Assembly (NCBI GenBank): GCA_031549965.1
Contig: JAVBPB010000112.1
Span: forward strand, 1-6,689
DNA length: 6,689 nucleotides
DNA from: JAVBPB01 sp031549965
Lineage (GTDB): Bacteria > Bacillota > Clostridia > Lachnospirales > Lachnospiraceae
Direction of reading: 5' to 3'
The first letter of the stretch is position 1. Every line of letters starts with the position of its first letter. This document shows, piece by piece, positions 1 to 5,420 of the stretch. The position numbers and the translations under genes were made by a program. The notes under the pieces are model-generated. The model had not been told where the DNA came from, did not search any database, and saw only the letters and a program-made list of their open reading frames with translations.

Positions 1-1158
1 AACCACTTCTTTTGGCATAAAGAAATGTGGTAAAACATATCGCTTATCATTTTTTATAACAAATAAAACTGCACAAGTTAAATCAGTTGTAGAACTTAAA
101 TCAACTCCGCCAATTGCATAACTATGTCTTATATCTTCCATTTGATATTTATCATCATTTGATATTGATTCAAAATCTAACCATGCTCCACTTTCAGTTT
201 GCTTAATATTAAAATCCTTACAAAGCATCGTAACTCTAGTTGATAAATCGTTCTTAGATTTATTCATTAAATCTTCGATATAACTTTTCATTTTAACACT
301 TTCTAAACTAGGATTTGAACGTTGCCATGTTTTACTATCTTCATATATTTCTCTAGTAGAATTTTGAGTATATAACCAAGGCAATACCTTATCATCTTTA
401 ATTTCGCCCTTTATCATTTTTCGACAATATTCGAGTTTCTTATCAAGGAAACCACCGACAGTGGTTCCTTCTGTACTAATAATAAAAATAAGTGGTTCCT
501 TCTTGGTTGACTGACTTTGCTTAACAGCGTCATATACTTTTGAATCGGTCATTTCATGTACTTCGTCAATGCATCCTACTTCAATGTTATATCCATCAAG
601 ATTCCTTGATTGAGCAGATAATTTTTTAATTTTATTTTTATTCTTTGGAGAATAAATACAGAATATATTCTTTTTACTTCTTCTTTCGTTTGATAATGAC
701 TTAGAACCTTCACGCATATTATTTATTTCTTCAAATAAGATATTTGCTTGTTCACTAGTATTTGATGCACATACGATATCAACACCACCAGTCGATAGAA
801 AGAATTCAGCTAAATCAATACCAGCAATAAAGGTTGTTTTTCCATTCTTTCTAGCAATTAATAAAACTACTTCGGTAAATCTTCTTAGTCCTGTTTCAGT
901 CATTTTAAAGCCATATGCTACTTGAAGGATTGCTTTTTCCCATAACTCTAAAATAAAAGGTTCACCATTAAATGGCGACTTAGTATGCTTACAAAAGTTT
1001 TCAATAAATTCGATTCTTAAATTACCAGGTCTTTCATCGTAATAATAAAGCGGATTATCTAAATCATTAATAAGTTCATCTAGTACAGTTTTAAGTTCAT
1101 CGCCAACAAGTATCTCTCCACTTTCGATTTTAAAGTAATACTCTTTTAAATAATTCAT
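1..1158 (-). CDS. terL: Phage terminase large subunit, C-terminus cut by the window edge
   Basis: This is the packaging motor: an ATPase that translocates phage DNA into proheads, with a nuclease that cuts concatemers. The frame is open for 386 residues and leaves the window at the left edge, so roughly the last third of a usual 550-600-residue protein is missing. Visible motifs: a Walker A variant IARKNGKTT at residues 101-109, Walker B hydrophobics plus catalytic acid (CIDEVHE, Asp198-Glu199), a coupling motif ISTEG at 227-231, and the start of the RNase H-like nuclease domain, GGVDLSSTTDLT, with the first metal-binding Asp at 353. The R-K-N-G-K-T loop is typical of the HK97-like/Terminase_1 family. 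The ATG overlaps the terS stop codon as ATGA, indicating translational coupling. No strong ribosome binding site is seen, as expected for a coupled gene. Confidence 0.95.
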   Translation of the reverse strand, partial: MNYLKEYYFKIESGEILVGDELKTVLDELINDLDNPLYYYDERPGNLRIEFIENFCKHTKSPFNGEPFILELWEKAILQVAYGFKMTETGLRRFTEVVLLIARKNGKTTFIAGIDLAEFFLSTGGVDIVCASNTSEQANILFEEINNMREGSKSLSNERRSKKNIFCIYSPKNKNKIKKLSAQSRNLDGYNIEVGCIDEVHEMTDSKVYDAVKQSQSTKKEPLIFIISTEGTTVGGFLDKKLEYCRKMIKGEIKDDKVLPWLYTQNSTREIYEDSKTWQRSNPSLESVKMKSYIEDLMNKSKNDLSTRVTMLCKDFNIKQTESGAWLDFESISNDDKYQMEDIRHSYAIGGVDLSSTTDLTCAVLFVIKNDKRYVLPHFFMPKEVV

Positions 1159-1493
1159 TGTTCATTTGCTCGTTTAATAAATGCATCAAATTCATCATCA
1201 CCATCATCAATATTTTTTCCTAATATTGAATTAAGTGTTCTAATGATTGTTTGATATAAACTAAGCGACGAAAGATACGATTTATACGCTACTGTTTCTC
1301 TTTGATTCCCTTTATTTGAAACTTGGACACTGCCATATTGCTTTATCTGCTTTTGCAAATCGTCAAGTTCAACTTTTAAGAACGCAGCTTTTTGTAATAA
1401 ATCATCCACTAAATGTTGCTTGTTTTCTTCAACAACTAAAAAAAGGCTTTTCAGCCTTTCATATTCTTCATATACGCATTTTGATTTCGACAT
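1155..1493 (-). CDS. terS: Phage terminase small subunit, P27-like
   Basis: It is predicted to recognise phage DNA and load the large subunit for packaging. From the chosen ATG it has 112 residues, mostly helical and charged, with a central heptad-like stretch (about residues 29-55: QKAAFLKVELDDLQKQIKQYG) and a C-terminal helix before an acidic tail (DDGDDEFD). The order and length match P27/Terminase_4 small subunits, which sit directly upstream of this type of terL. A longer reading from ATG 1517 would add eight residues and overlap the previous gene. I prefer ATG 1493 because GGAG and AGGA motifs lie 10 and 5 nt upstream and it begins one nucleotide after the preceding TAA. A terminator-like hairpin lies inside the gene at 1438-1459. 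Assignment rests on context plus family resemblance; the sequence itself is divergent. Confidence 0.82.
   Translation of the reverse strand: MSKSKCVYEEYERLKSLFLVVEENKQHLVDDLLQKAAFLKVELDDLQKQIKQYGSVQVSNKGNQRETVAYKSYLSSLSLYQTIIRTLNSILGKNIDDGDDEFDAFIKRANEQ
1438..1459 (-). terminator. Terminator-like hairpin inside terS
   Basis: Read on the minus strand, AAAGGCT, a GAAA tetraloop and AGCCTTT form a perfect 7-bp stem, and the T run after GCC totals seven. It has the shape of an intrinsic terminator but lies about 35-55 nt inside the terS coding region (codons for ERLKSLFL). If functional it would act as an attenuator or polarity site lowering terS/terL transcripts when translation fails. It may also be only a coding coincidence, although GNRA-loop hairpins followed by long T runs are uncommon by chance. 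Confidence 0.45.
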
Positions 1494-1494
1494 T

Positions 1495-1905
1495 TTAATC
1501 CTGCTCCGGTTTTTCAAATATTCTTACTGGGCATATTAGAACATTACCGACAAGTTCATGTTCAAATAATAAGTGTGCTAAGTCATTCCAATAAAGTTCT
1601 TTTAAATGTCCATCTTCATTGCAAACCACCAAATATCCAGGTAATTGTGAACTAGTAATTTCAATATGACCATTCACACATTCTTGAAGTTCTTGTAAGG
1701 TGAAATACTTGTTTTTCGGTTTTACAATTTCAAGTGATTTTTCCTTTATAAGTAATGCACAATTTTTCTTGTCTAAAGTATTAAAAAACATTCTAAGTGG
1801 AATCACTACATCTCGGTTGCAGTCATCACAACATTCTTTTCCTGCGATTGGAAAGGGATTGTTTCCCCACCCTTCTTTTTCTTCTTTACAAATACAACAT
1901 TTCAT
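1495..1905 (-). CDS. Zinc-ribbon protein with C-terminal DUF3846-like domain
   Basis: This 136-residue protein has two parts. The N-terminus carries a four-cysteine zinc site, C3-x2-C6 and C26-x2-C29, with the phrase CCDDCNRDVVIPLRM typical of short phage and plasmid zinc-ribbon proteins. Residues about 68-131 (QECVNGHIEITSSQLPGYLV, then a conserved WNDLAHLL and VGNVLICP) resemble DUF3846, a small domain of unknown role common in Firmicutes phages and conjugative elements. No enzymatic function can be assigned. The start is ATG 1905, which overlaps the stop of the upstream small gene as TGATG, with AAGGAG nine nt upstream. A TTG one codon earlier (1908) is possible but less convincing. It lies one nucleotide before terS, so it is expressed with the packaging genes. 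Confidence 0.75.
   Translation of the reverse strand: MKCCICKEEKEGWGNNPFPIAGKECCDDCNRDVVIPLRMFFNTLDKKNCALLIKEKSLEIVKPKNKYFTLQELQECVNGHIEITSSQLPGYLVVCNEDGHLKELYWNDLAHLLFEHELVGNVLICPVRIFEKPEQD
1499..1507 (-). promoter_or_regulatory. Ribosome binding site deciding the terS start
   Basis: On the minus strand GGAGCAGGA ends 5 nt before ATG 1493. The alternative in-frame ATG at 1517 has only a weak purine-rich stretch before it, so the shorter protein starting MSKSK is favoured. Confidence 0.6.
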
Positions 1906-2042
1906 CAATTTTCTCTCCTTTTTAAAGTGTGTTTCTTTTTAACTCTAATATTTAATTTATTTTCACTATAGTGATTATTTTCTAGAACAACATCGGACAA
2001 ATCGTTTATTAATATGGCAGATTCGCCATATAATGTATGCAT
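1905..2042 (-). CDS. 45-residue small phage protein, function unknown
   Basis: This short reading frame fills the gap between its neighbours exactly. Its ATG shares one base with the preceding TAA (TAATG) and its TGA shares one base with the next ATG (TGATG). An AAAAGG lies 10 nt before the start. The protein begins MHTLYGESAILINDLSDVV, continues with an LENNHYSENKLNIR segment, and ends in a strongly basic tail rich in Lys and Arg (KKKHTLKRREN). It has no membrane segment or cysteine. The ILINDLSDVVLEN pattern looks like conserved protein rather than random translation, and I have the impression of similar small frames in Firmicutes mobile elements, but I cannot assign a family. Its 3' half contains a 24-nt stretch repeated in both leader regions of this window. 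Confidence 0.72.
   Translation of the reverse strand: MHTLYGESAILINDLSDVVLENNHYSENKLNIRVKKKHTLKRREN
1958..1981 (-). repeat. Third copy of the 24-nt leader motif, inside the small gene
   Basis: This stretch is centred on ACTATAGTGAAAATA (minus strand) and matches 3957-3980 at 22 of 24 positions; 2407-2430 matches 3957-3980 at 21 of 24. Here it is coding (ENNHYSEN), while the other two copies are non-coding. Downstream of it a weak further resemblance to the leaders (TTAGAG, then a purine-rich run) can be traced. Confidence 0.65.
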
Positions 2043-2335
2043 TAAATTATTGCCTTTTTAGGATAGATTGCACAGTATCTTGCATAATCGTATCCTTGAC
2101 TACAAATCAATAATCCGTCTTTAAATTCATTACAATAAACGAAAATGCAGTGGAAGATTTTATTTTTTTCTACTATCATTTCTTTCTTATTTGCCATAAT
2201 GATCTCTGAATCATTAAGTAGATTGTTGACAATCAAATCAAACTCTTTCTTTTCTAATTTAATCTTTTTAATAATTTTGAACTCTGTTGCAAAGTCTTCA
2301 ATGTAATGGCTTTTGTAAGTAAATCTTGTTTTCAT
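2042..2335 (-). CDS. DUF6329-like small phage protein, function unknown
   Basis: The protein has 97 residues, starting MKTRFTYKSHYIEDFATEF and ending in a segment containing GLLICSQGYDYARYCAIYP. These two ends resemble the family I know as DUF6329, found in Firmicutes phages and integrative elements; this family name is from memory. It is probably a mixed alpha/beta cytoplasmic protein with no signal peptide and no catalytic motif I can recognise. The start is supported by AGAGGA about six nt upstream. It is the first gene after leader A, so it heads the operon that continues through the 45-residue gene, the zinc-ribbon gene, terS and terL. Its TAA overlaps the next ATG. Confidence 0.72.
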   Translation of the reverse strand: MKTRFTYKSHYIEDFATEFKIIKKIKLEKKEFDLIVNNLLNDSEIIMANKKEMIVEKNKIFHCIFVYCNEFKDGLLICSQGYDYARYCAIYPKKAII

Positions 2336-2340
2336 GACTT

Positions 2341-2430
2341 TTCCTCTTTCTGACCGTTTCTTTGTCGTATATATACATCACTCTAAATCGAGTTAATATC
2401 AAGTTATATTTTTACAATAGTAAATATTTT
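2341..2430 (-). promoter_or_regulatory. Leader A: repeated promoter/leader of the packaging operon
   Basis: About 90 bp upstream of the DUF6329-like gene are nearly identical in layout to 3888-3980 upstream of the amidoligase. Shared blocks on the minus strand are ATATAACTTG, TTTAGAGTGATGTATATA and ACGACAAAGAAA, followed by TCAGAAAG and the ribosome binding site. TTGATA could be a -35 element, but TATATA lies 21 nt downstream, too far for a normal sigma-70 promoter, so I do not assign exact boxes. The dyad GTATATATAC (2367-2376) is a candidate operator. The conservation between two otherwise unrelated upstream regions is the main evidence for function. Confidence 0.65.
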
Positions 2431-2546
2431 AACAAGCCCACAAACGCCACACGTTCGCTTTTCTTTTAATATTGGATTGTTGTCGTAAGAACAAATAAAA
2501 AGCCCACACGTTTGAACTGTGAGCCCTAATTTTGAAAAATAATTTG
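2431..2546. other. Non-coding gap with a terminator and its degenerate echo
   Basis: This stretch lies between the GGCT-like gene and leader A. Besides the terminator at 2490-2524 it holds a related sequence at 2434-2457: AAGCCCACA (2434-2442 and 2500-2508) and CCACACGTT (2447-2455 and 2504-2512) occur in both. The second copy can fold a weak 6-bp hairpin (2441-2446 with 2452-2457) but has no T run. I see no credible gene here. Confidence 0.5.
2490..2524 (-). terminator. Rho-independent terminator of the amidoligase-GGCT operon
   Basis: On the minus strand GCTCACA pairs with TGTGGGC (7 bp with one G-T pair, 9-nt loop) and is followed directly by TTTTTATTTG. It begins 22 nt after the stop codon of the GGCT-like gene and separates this operon from leader A. 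Confidence 0.8.
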
Positions 2547-2951
2547 TTATAACAAAGCCTTATAAATGATTTCAAAATCGAAATCGAAATCTTCATATCC
2601 TTGCTTTACAATTTCAAGGTATCTTTGTGAAGGTAGCGATTCTTCTCTATCACCATTCATAATATAAATGATTGCAGTAGTTTCAATTTCATCAATAATT
2701 ATTGGTAATTCTTCTTTTCGATATAAGTATGGATAACCTTCATACCTATCTAATGCCAATTCACATTCATCAGTAATTAACCATAATCCAATTGGAACTT
2801 TTGAATCAAGTCTAGGTTCTACAGTTAAAGGACCTTTGAAAACTAATTCATAATCATGTAAAATACTTGAACCTACAACTTTTGCTTTTGGACATCGATA
2901 CTTCATTTGTTCAATATTAAGATTACTTCCGTATGCTAAATAGTACTTCAT
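2547..2951 (-). CDS. Gamma-glutamylcyclotransferase-like (AIG2/GGCT) family protein
   Basis: This 134-residue protein belongs to the GGCT/AIG2-like fold. The substrate-binding loop YGSN is at residues 7-10 (MKYYLAYGSNLN), and the expected catalytic Glu is Glu71 in LDRYEGYPYLYRK. The C-terminal PSQRYLEIVKQGYEDFDFD is also typical. Known family members remove gamma-glutamyl groups from amines or peptides as 5-oxoproline. Its natural substrate here is unknown. It follows the amidoligase by 12 nt, and its ribosome binding site TAGGAGG overlaps the amidoligase stop codon, so the two are made together. Joint occurrence with amidoligases in phage and bacterial loci has been described by comparative genomics (Iyer, Aravind and colleagues), who proposed that such pairs build and process gamma-glutamyl or related amide linkages. 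The length is normal and no key residue is missing. Confidence 0.92.
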   Translation of the reverse strand: MKYYLAYGSNLNIEQMKYRCPKAKVVGSSILHDYELVFKGPLTVEPRLDSKVPIGLWLITDECELALDRYEGYPYLYRKEELPIIIDEIETTAIIYIMNGDREESLPSQRYLEIVKQGYEDFDFDFEIIYKALL

Positions 2952-2963
2952 TTTGATTTCCTC

Positions 2964-3881
2964 CTATCTAGCATAGACTGGAGCTTTCGCTCCAAATCTC
3001 CATGCCGAACTTCCCTCTAATGCTTGACACAAATGTTCTCTGCAGTTCTTGTAATCTTCGCCAATGAATCCAATTCTATTTAGGTAAGTTCTCATTGCAA
3101 ATTTCTCATTTTCAATTTGTGGCTTTTTAGTGCTTGCCGATTTTTGTGTTAATGCTTGGTTGTTTAATGCTAATGCAAGAACTATGTAACTTCTAATTTT
3201 TCCTGCATGTAGTTCGCTATTAAAACCTCTTAATTCAACTGTGCCATGTCCGTTGAAGAAACTATGCAAGTTTAAGAAATGGTATCTTGATTGGTTGTAA
3301 TGCGTTTGTCTTGAACCATGGTAATTTTCATACCAAATGTCCTCGATTTGTTTGAATGTCCAGTTTCTTTTCTTGTTTAAATTTTGAACTAGCTTTTCAT
3401 CCATCTTCTTGCAAAATCTAATTCTTTCCTCTTCAATTTCTAATGCTTTGTAGAAAAGGTCATTTTTACTTGCGATAATGTTTACAAAGTTTCTAATCGT
3501 TGTTGGAGTGTGGTTTGCACCATCTAAATGAATGTGAATTCCACAACTTGAGTTTGTAAATGCACCAGTTTTTCTAAGTAATCTAACTATTTCTTGAAGG
3601 TTATCAATATCTTCTTTGTAAGTTAGGATTGGGCTTACCAGTTCGCAACTGTAATCGTTGTTTGTTGAAATCGTACCACCATTTGATTTTCTTTCGCATC
3701 TAATTGAACCATCATTCATGATTTTCCATGCTCTACCATCTTGTTGAATAATCCTTCTTGTTCCGTAACCATCAATTACGTTTTCGATTGTTGCGTTTAA
3801 GTAATCTGCAACTACCTTTGTTGCCTTATCTTTTGTAATTCCTGTAAATTCAATCTCGATTCCAAATCTTGCATTTAACAT
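2964..3881 (-). CDS. Amidoligase family protein (Amidoligase_2, glutamine-synthetase-like fold)
   Basis: The enzyme is predicted to join a carboxylate and an amine using ATP. Its 305 residues show the family landmarks in order: RFGIEIEFTG with Glu9 and Glu11, KIMNDGSI (53-60), CELVSP (Glu80), SCGIHIHLDG with His116 and His118, and the strand GTVELRGFNSEL (Glu216, Arg218) followed by a long helix. These acidic and histidine residues are the expected metal and ATP-binding set of the glutamine-synthetase/GCS fold. The start is supported by AGGAAA six nt or so upstream. It is the first gene after leader B and is followed by the GGCT-like gene. Target could be a peptide, the host cell wall or a phage protein; the sequence does not say. 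It is complete with no obvious damage. Confidence 0.92.
   Translation of the reverse strand: MLNARFGIEIEFTGITKDKATKVVADYLNATIENVIDGYGTRRIIQQDGRAWKIMNDGSIRCERKSNGGTISTNNDYSCELVSPILTYKEDIDNLQEIVRLLRKTGAFTNSSCGIHIHLDGANHTPTTIRNFVNIIASKNDLFYKALEIEEERIRFCKKMDEKLVQNLNKKRNWTFKQIEDIWYENYHGSRQTHYNQSRYHFLNLHSFFNGHGTVELRGFNSELHAGKIRSYIVLALALNNQALTQKSASTKKPQIENEKFAMRTYLNRIGFIGEDYKNCREHLCQALEGSSAWRFGAKAPVYAR
2980..2993 (-). other. GNRA-type hairpin near the amidoligase 3' end
   Basis: GGAGC, GAAA and GCTCC form a perfect 5-bp stem with a GNRA loop in the last codons of the amidoligase gene, about 15 nt upstream of the ribosome binding site of the next gene. It has no T run, so it is not a terminator. It could influence translation or RNA processing between the two genes. 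Confidence 0.35.
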
Positions 3882-3887
3882 TTTAAT

Positions 3888-3980
3888 TTCCTGCTTTCTG
3901 ACACACTTTCTTTGTCGTGTATATACATCACTCTAAAAGCATTTATTAGCAAGTTATATTTTCACTATAGTAACTATTTT
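3888..3980 (-). promoter_or_regulatory. Leader B: repeated promoter/leader of the amidoligase-GGCT operon
   Basis: This is the second copy of the leader described at 2341-2430, about 93 bp, placed directly before the amidoligase ribosome binding site. The minus-strand blocks ATATAACTTG, TTTAGAGTGATGTATATA and ACGACAAAGAAA are shared with leader A, while the spacer after TTGCTA differs. The dyad TGTATATACA (3918-3927) is a candidate operator. The upstream 24 nt (3957-3980) match the coding stretch at 1958-1981. It starts 10 nt after the nucleotidyltransferase stop codon, where no terminator is seen, so transcripts from the right may also enter this operon. Confidence 0.65.
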
Positions 3981-3989
3981 TGTTTATTT

Positions 3990-4808
3990 TCAAAAAAGCT
4001 GTAATACCTTTTTTTCTTTATGATATTCCATAAAATCATCGTATTCTAAAATGTCAGATTCTTTCATGAAGTTTTTTAAATTATATTTTTTTAAAAATAG
4101 AATCAAATCTTTTTGTGCAAAATAATCAATTTTATTATCAAACTTAACGACCAAATCTATGTCGCTTTCTTTATGATATTCTCCTTTCATTATTGAACCA
4201 AATAAATATAGTGCCTTAATACCTTTTTTTATCATTTTCATTTTTTCTTTTTGATATTTTTTAATTATGCTGTTTTTTAAATCTTCTTTTGTGTCTTTTT
4301 TCAAGGAGCTTATCCACCCCATAACAAAATATTTTAATATCACTTCATCATGAATTGGAGAGCAATCACGCGTAAAGTTTTCTGGCATTACTACTAACTG
4401 ATTTAATTCATTATTAAGTAACCGTACTAATAATAAGTAACAGAAAAAAGTAAAAGAATTGATGCCTTTACAAATAAGCACATTCATTCGACATATTGCC
4501 AAATATAAATCTTGAGATGCCAAGTCCAATAAATTCTTAATCGCGAAGCTCTCTTCAGTCTGTAGTTGCTTATATATCTTCAAATAATCATCTAAATATT
4601 CTTCAAATGTAGAGCAATAATGTCTTGAAAAAATAAGTAGGTATAATTGATAGAATCCATGAATTTGCTTTTCTCTTTCTGTTTCGACTTTTTTAATATT
4701 AAGAGTGATTTTTTTTATTTCATCATACACATGTTCTCCTAGATAATTATCATAAAACGAGGAAATCATTTTATATGCGTATGAAATTTGTGGTACTAGT
4801 GTCAACAT
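3990..4808 (-). CDS. Helical protein with C-terminal minimal nucleotidyltransferase domain
   Basis: The C-terminal part (about 193-262) of this 272-residue protein is a Pol-beta-like minimal nucleotidyltransferase (MNT). LYLFGSIMKGEYHKESDIDL holds the GS signature (Gly204-Ser205) and two metal-binding aspartates (216 and 218); ESDILEYDD gives a plausible third acid at Asp252. The N-terminal 190 residues are helical and not recognised. They contain one R-x4-H pattern (Arg45 to His50, REKQIH), as in HEPN RNases, which is weak evidence. MNT domains transfer nucleotides to proteins or small molecules and are often antitoxins of HEPN toxins. Substrate here is unknown. The ATG has AAAGGA six nt upstream. 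The coding region is much more AT-rich than the amidoligase (10 G/C of 60 at 4201-4260 versus 22 of 60 at 3241-3300), consistent with separate acquisition. Confidence 0.82.
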   Translation of the reverse strand: MLTLVPQISYAYKMISSFYDNYLGEHVYDEIKKITLNIKKVETEREKQIHGFYQLYLLIFSRHYCSTFEEYLDDYLKIYKQLQTEESFAIKNLLDLASQDLYLAICRMNVLICKGINSFTFFCYLLLVRLLNNELNQLVVMPENFTRDCSPIHDEVILKYFVMGWISSLKKDTKEDLKNSIIKKYQKEKMKMIKKGIKALYLFGSIMKGEYHKESDIDLVVKFDNKIDYFAQKDLILFLKKYNLKNFMKESDILEYDDFMEYHKEKKVLQLF

Positions 4809-4848
4809 ATTTTATCCTTTCAGTTTTTAATTGTAATTTTTGTAAAAT

Positions 4849-4874
4849 AAAAAAGATCGTTTGCCGATCTTTTT
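4849..4874 (-). terminator. Rho-independent terminator after the lipoprotein gene
   Basis: AAAAAGATCG and CGATCTTTTT form a perfect 10-bp stem with a GCAAA loop, and the 3' arm continues into TTATTTT on the minus strand. It starts four nt after the lipoprotein stop codon. Because the stem is A/T at both outer ends it could work in both directions, although no plus-strand gene needs it. Confidence 0.85.
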
Positions 4875-4878
4875 CAAC

Positions 4879-5361
4879 TTATTTTCTTTTAAACTTAATC
4901 CATATTCGATATTTTATTGGTGTAATACTGCAACAGAAATATCCAATTCCGTTATACATTTTATCACTTTTATATTTGTCAGATAGTTTGAAATCTAAAT
5001 AAAAAGTCACAGTAGTTTCTTCTTCAAACAATGGAACTCGATATGCAGCTTGAGCGTCAATTTCTGGAAAATATTTCTTTTCATTCACCATAATGTAGTT
5101 GCTGCCCTCGAATACATCAAACCAAACACAATATTCCTCTTGAACAGGTTTTTTTATAATTTTATATGCGATAGTAAAACTGTATTCAGTTTGATCTATG
5201 TATTTAAATTCATAGATAATGCCATCAGGGTTATCATAGTCTATTTTAGAATAATTGCTCACCTGCCACCTATCGTTGATGGAATAGTACTTTGTATCAT
5301 CATTAAAGCAACTCGTAAGTATGAAGAGAATACAGAGGAATGCTAATAACATTTTTTTCAT
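4879..5361 (-). CDS. Small predicted lipoprotein, function unknown
   Basis: The 160-residue product has a type II signal peptide: Met-Lys-Lys, a hydrophobic core (LLAFLCILFI) and the lipobox LTSC, so the mature protein would be lipid-anchored through Cys18 on the outer face of the membrane. The remaining 143 residues are rich in Tyr, Phe and beta-prone segments, with no recognised domain. It may form a small beta-sandwich. It has its own promoter (5388-5415), an AAGGA nine nt before ATG 5361 and a strong terminator, so it can be expressed alone, as is common for prophage genes active during lysogeny. Phage-encoded lipoproteins such as Ltp of Streptococcus phage TP-J34 block infection by related phages. 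That role here is only an analogy, as I see no sequence similarity. Confidence 0.8.
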   Translation of the reverse strand: MKKMLLAFLCILFILTSCFNDDTKYYSINDRWQVSNYSKIDYDNPDGIIYEFKYIDQTEYSFTIAYKIIKKPVQEEYCVWFDVFEGSNYIMVNEKKYFPEIDAQAAYRVPLFEEETTVTFYLDFKLSDKYKSDKMYNGIGYFCCSITPIKYRIWIKFKRK

Positions 5362-5387
5362 ATACTGTCATCCTTATCTATATTCTC

Positions 5388-5415
5388 ATTTTATCATTAA
5401 TTACTAATTATTCAA
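5388..5415 (-). promoter_or_regulatory. Sigma-70-type promoter of the lipoprotein gene
   Basis: On the minus strand TTGAAT (5410-5415) and TAAAAT (5388-5393) are 16 nt apart, and TGA precedes the -10 box as an extended -10 element. It begins just 5 nt after the hydrolase stop codon and lies 26 nt upstream of the lipoprotein ATG. This is the most conventional promoter in the window. Confidence 0.7.
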
Positions 5416-5420
5416 GTCTT

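Noticed and set aside
1316..1498. Plus-strand open frame of 60 residues
   Set aside because: It lies antisense to terS, has no ribosome binding site and encodes no recognisable protein.
1494..1517. Longer terS start at ATG 1517
   Set aside because: It would overlap the previous gene by 23 nt and lacks a good ribosome binding site, while ATG 1493 has one.
1906..1908. TTG start for the zinc-ribbon gene
   Set aside because: ATG 1905 directly follows it, overlaps the small gene's stop as TGATG, and has acceptable spacing from AAGGAG.
1700..1942. Plus-strand open frame of 80 residues
   Set aside because: It is antisense to the zinc-ribbon gene and the small gene, and its Phe/Ser-rich composition is what antisense of AT-rich genes gives.
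2416..2469. Minus-strand frame reading SERVAFVGLLKYLLL
   Set aside because: It is bounded closely by stops, has no ATG and no ribosome binding site, and lies in the leader/terminator junction.
4775..5002. Plus-strand open frame of 75 residues
   Set aside because: It runs across the terminator hairpin and opposite two supported genes; the hydrophobic look comes from reading A-rich genes backwards.
5050..5346. Plus-strand open frame of 98 residues with hydrophobic segments
   Set aside because: It is antisense to the lipoprotein gene, whose lipobox, promoter and terminator make the minus strand the real one.
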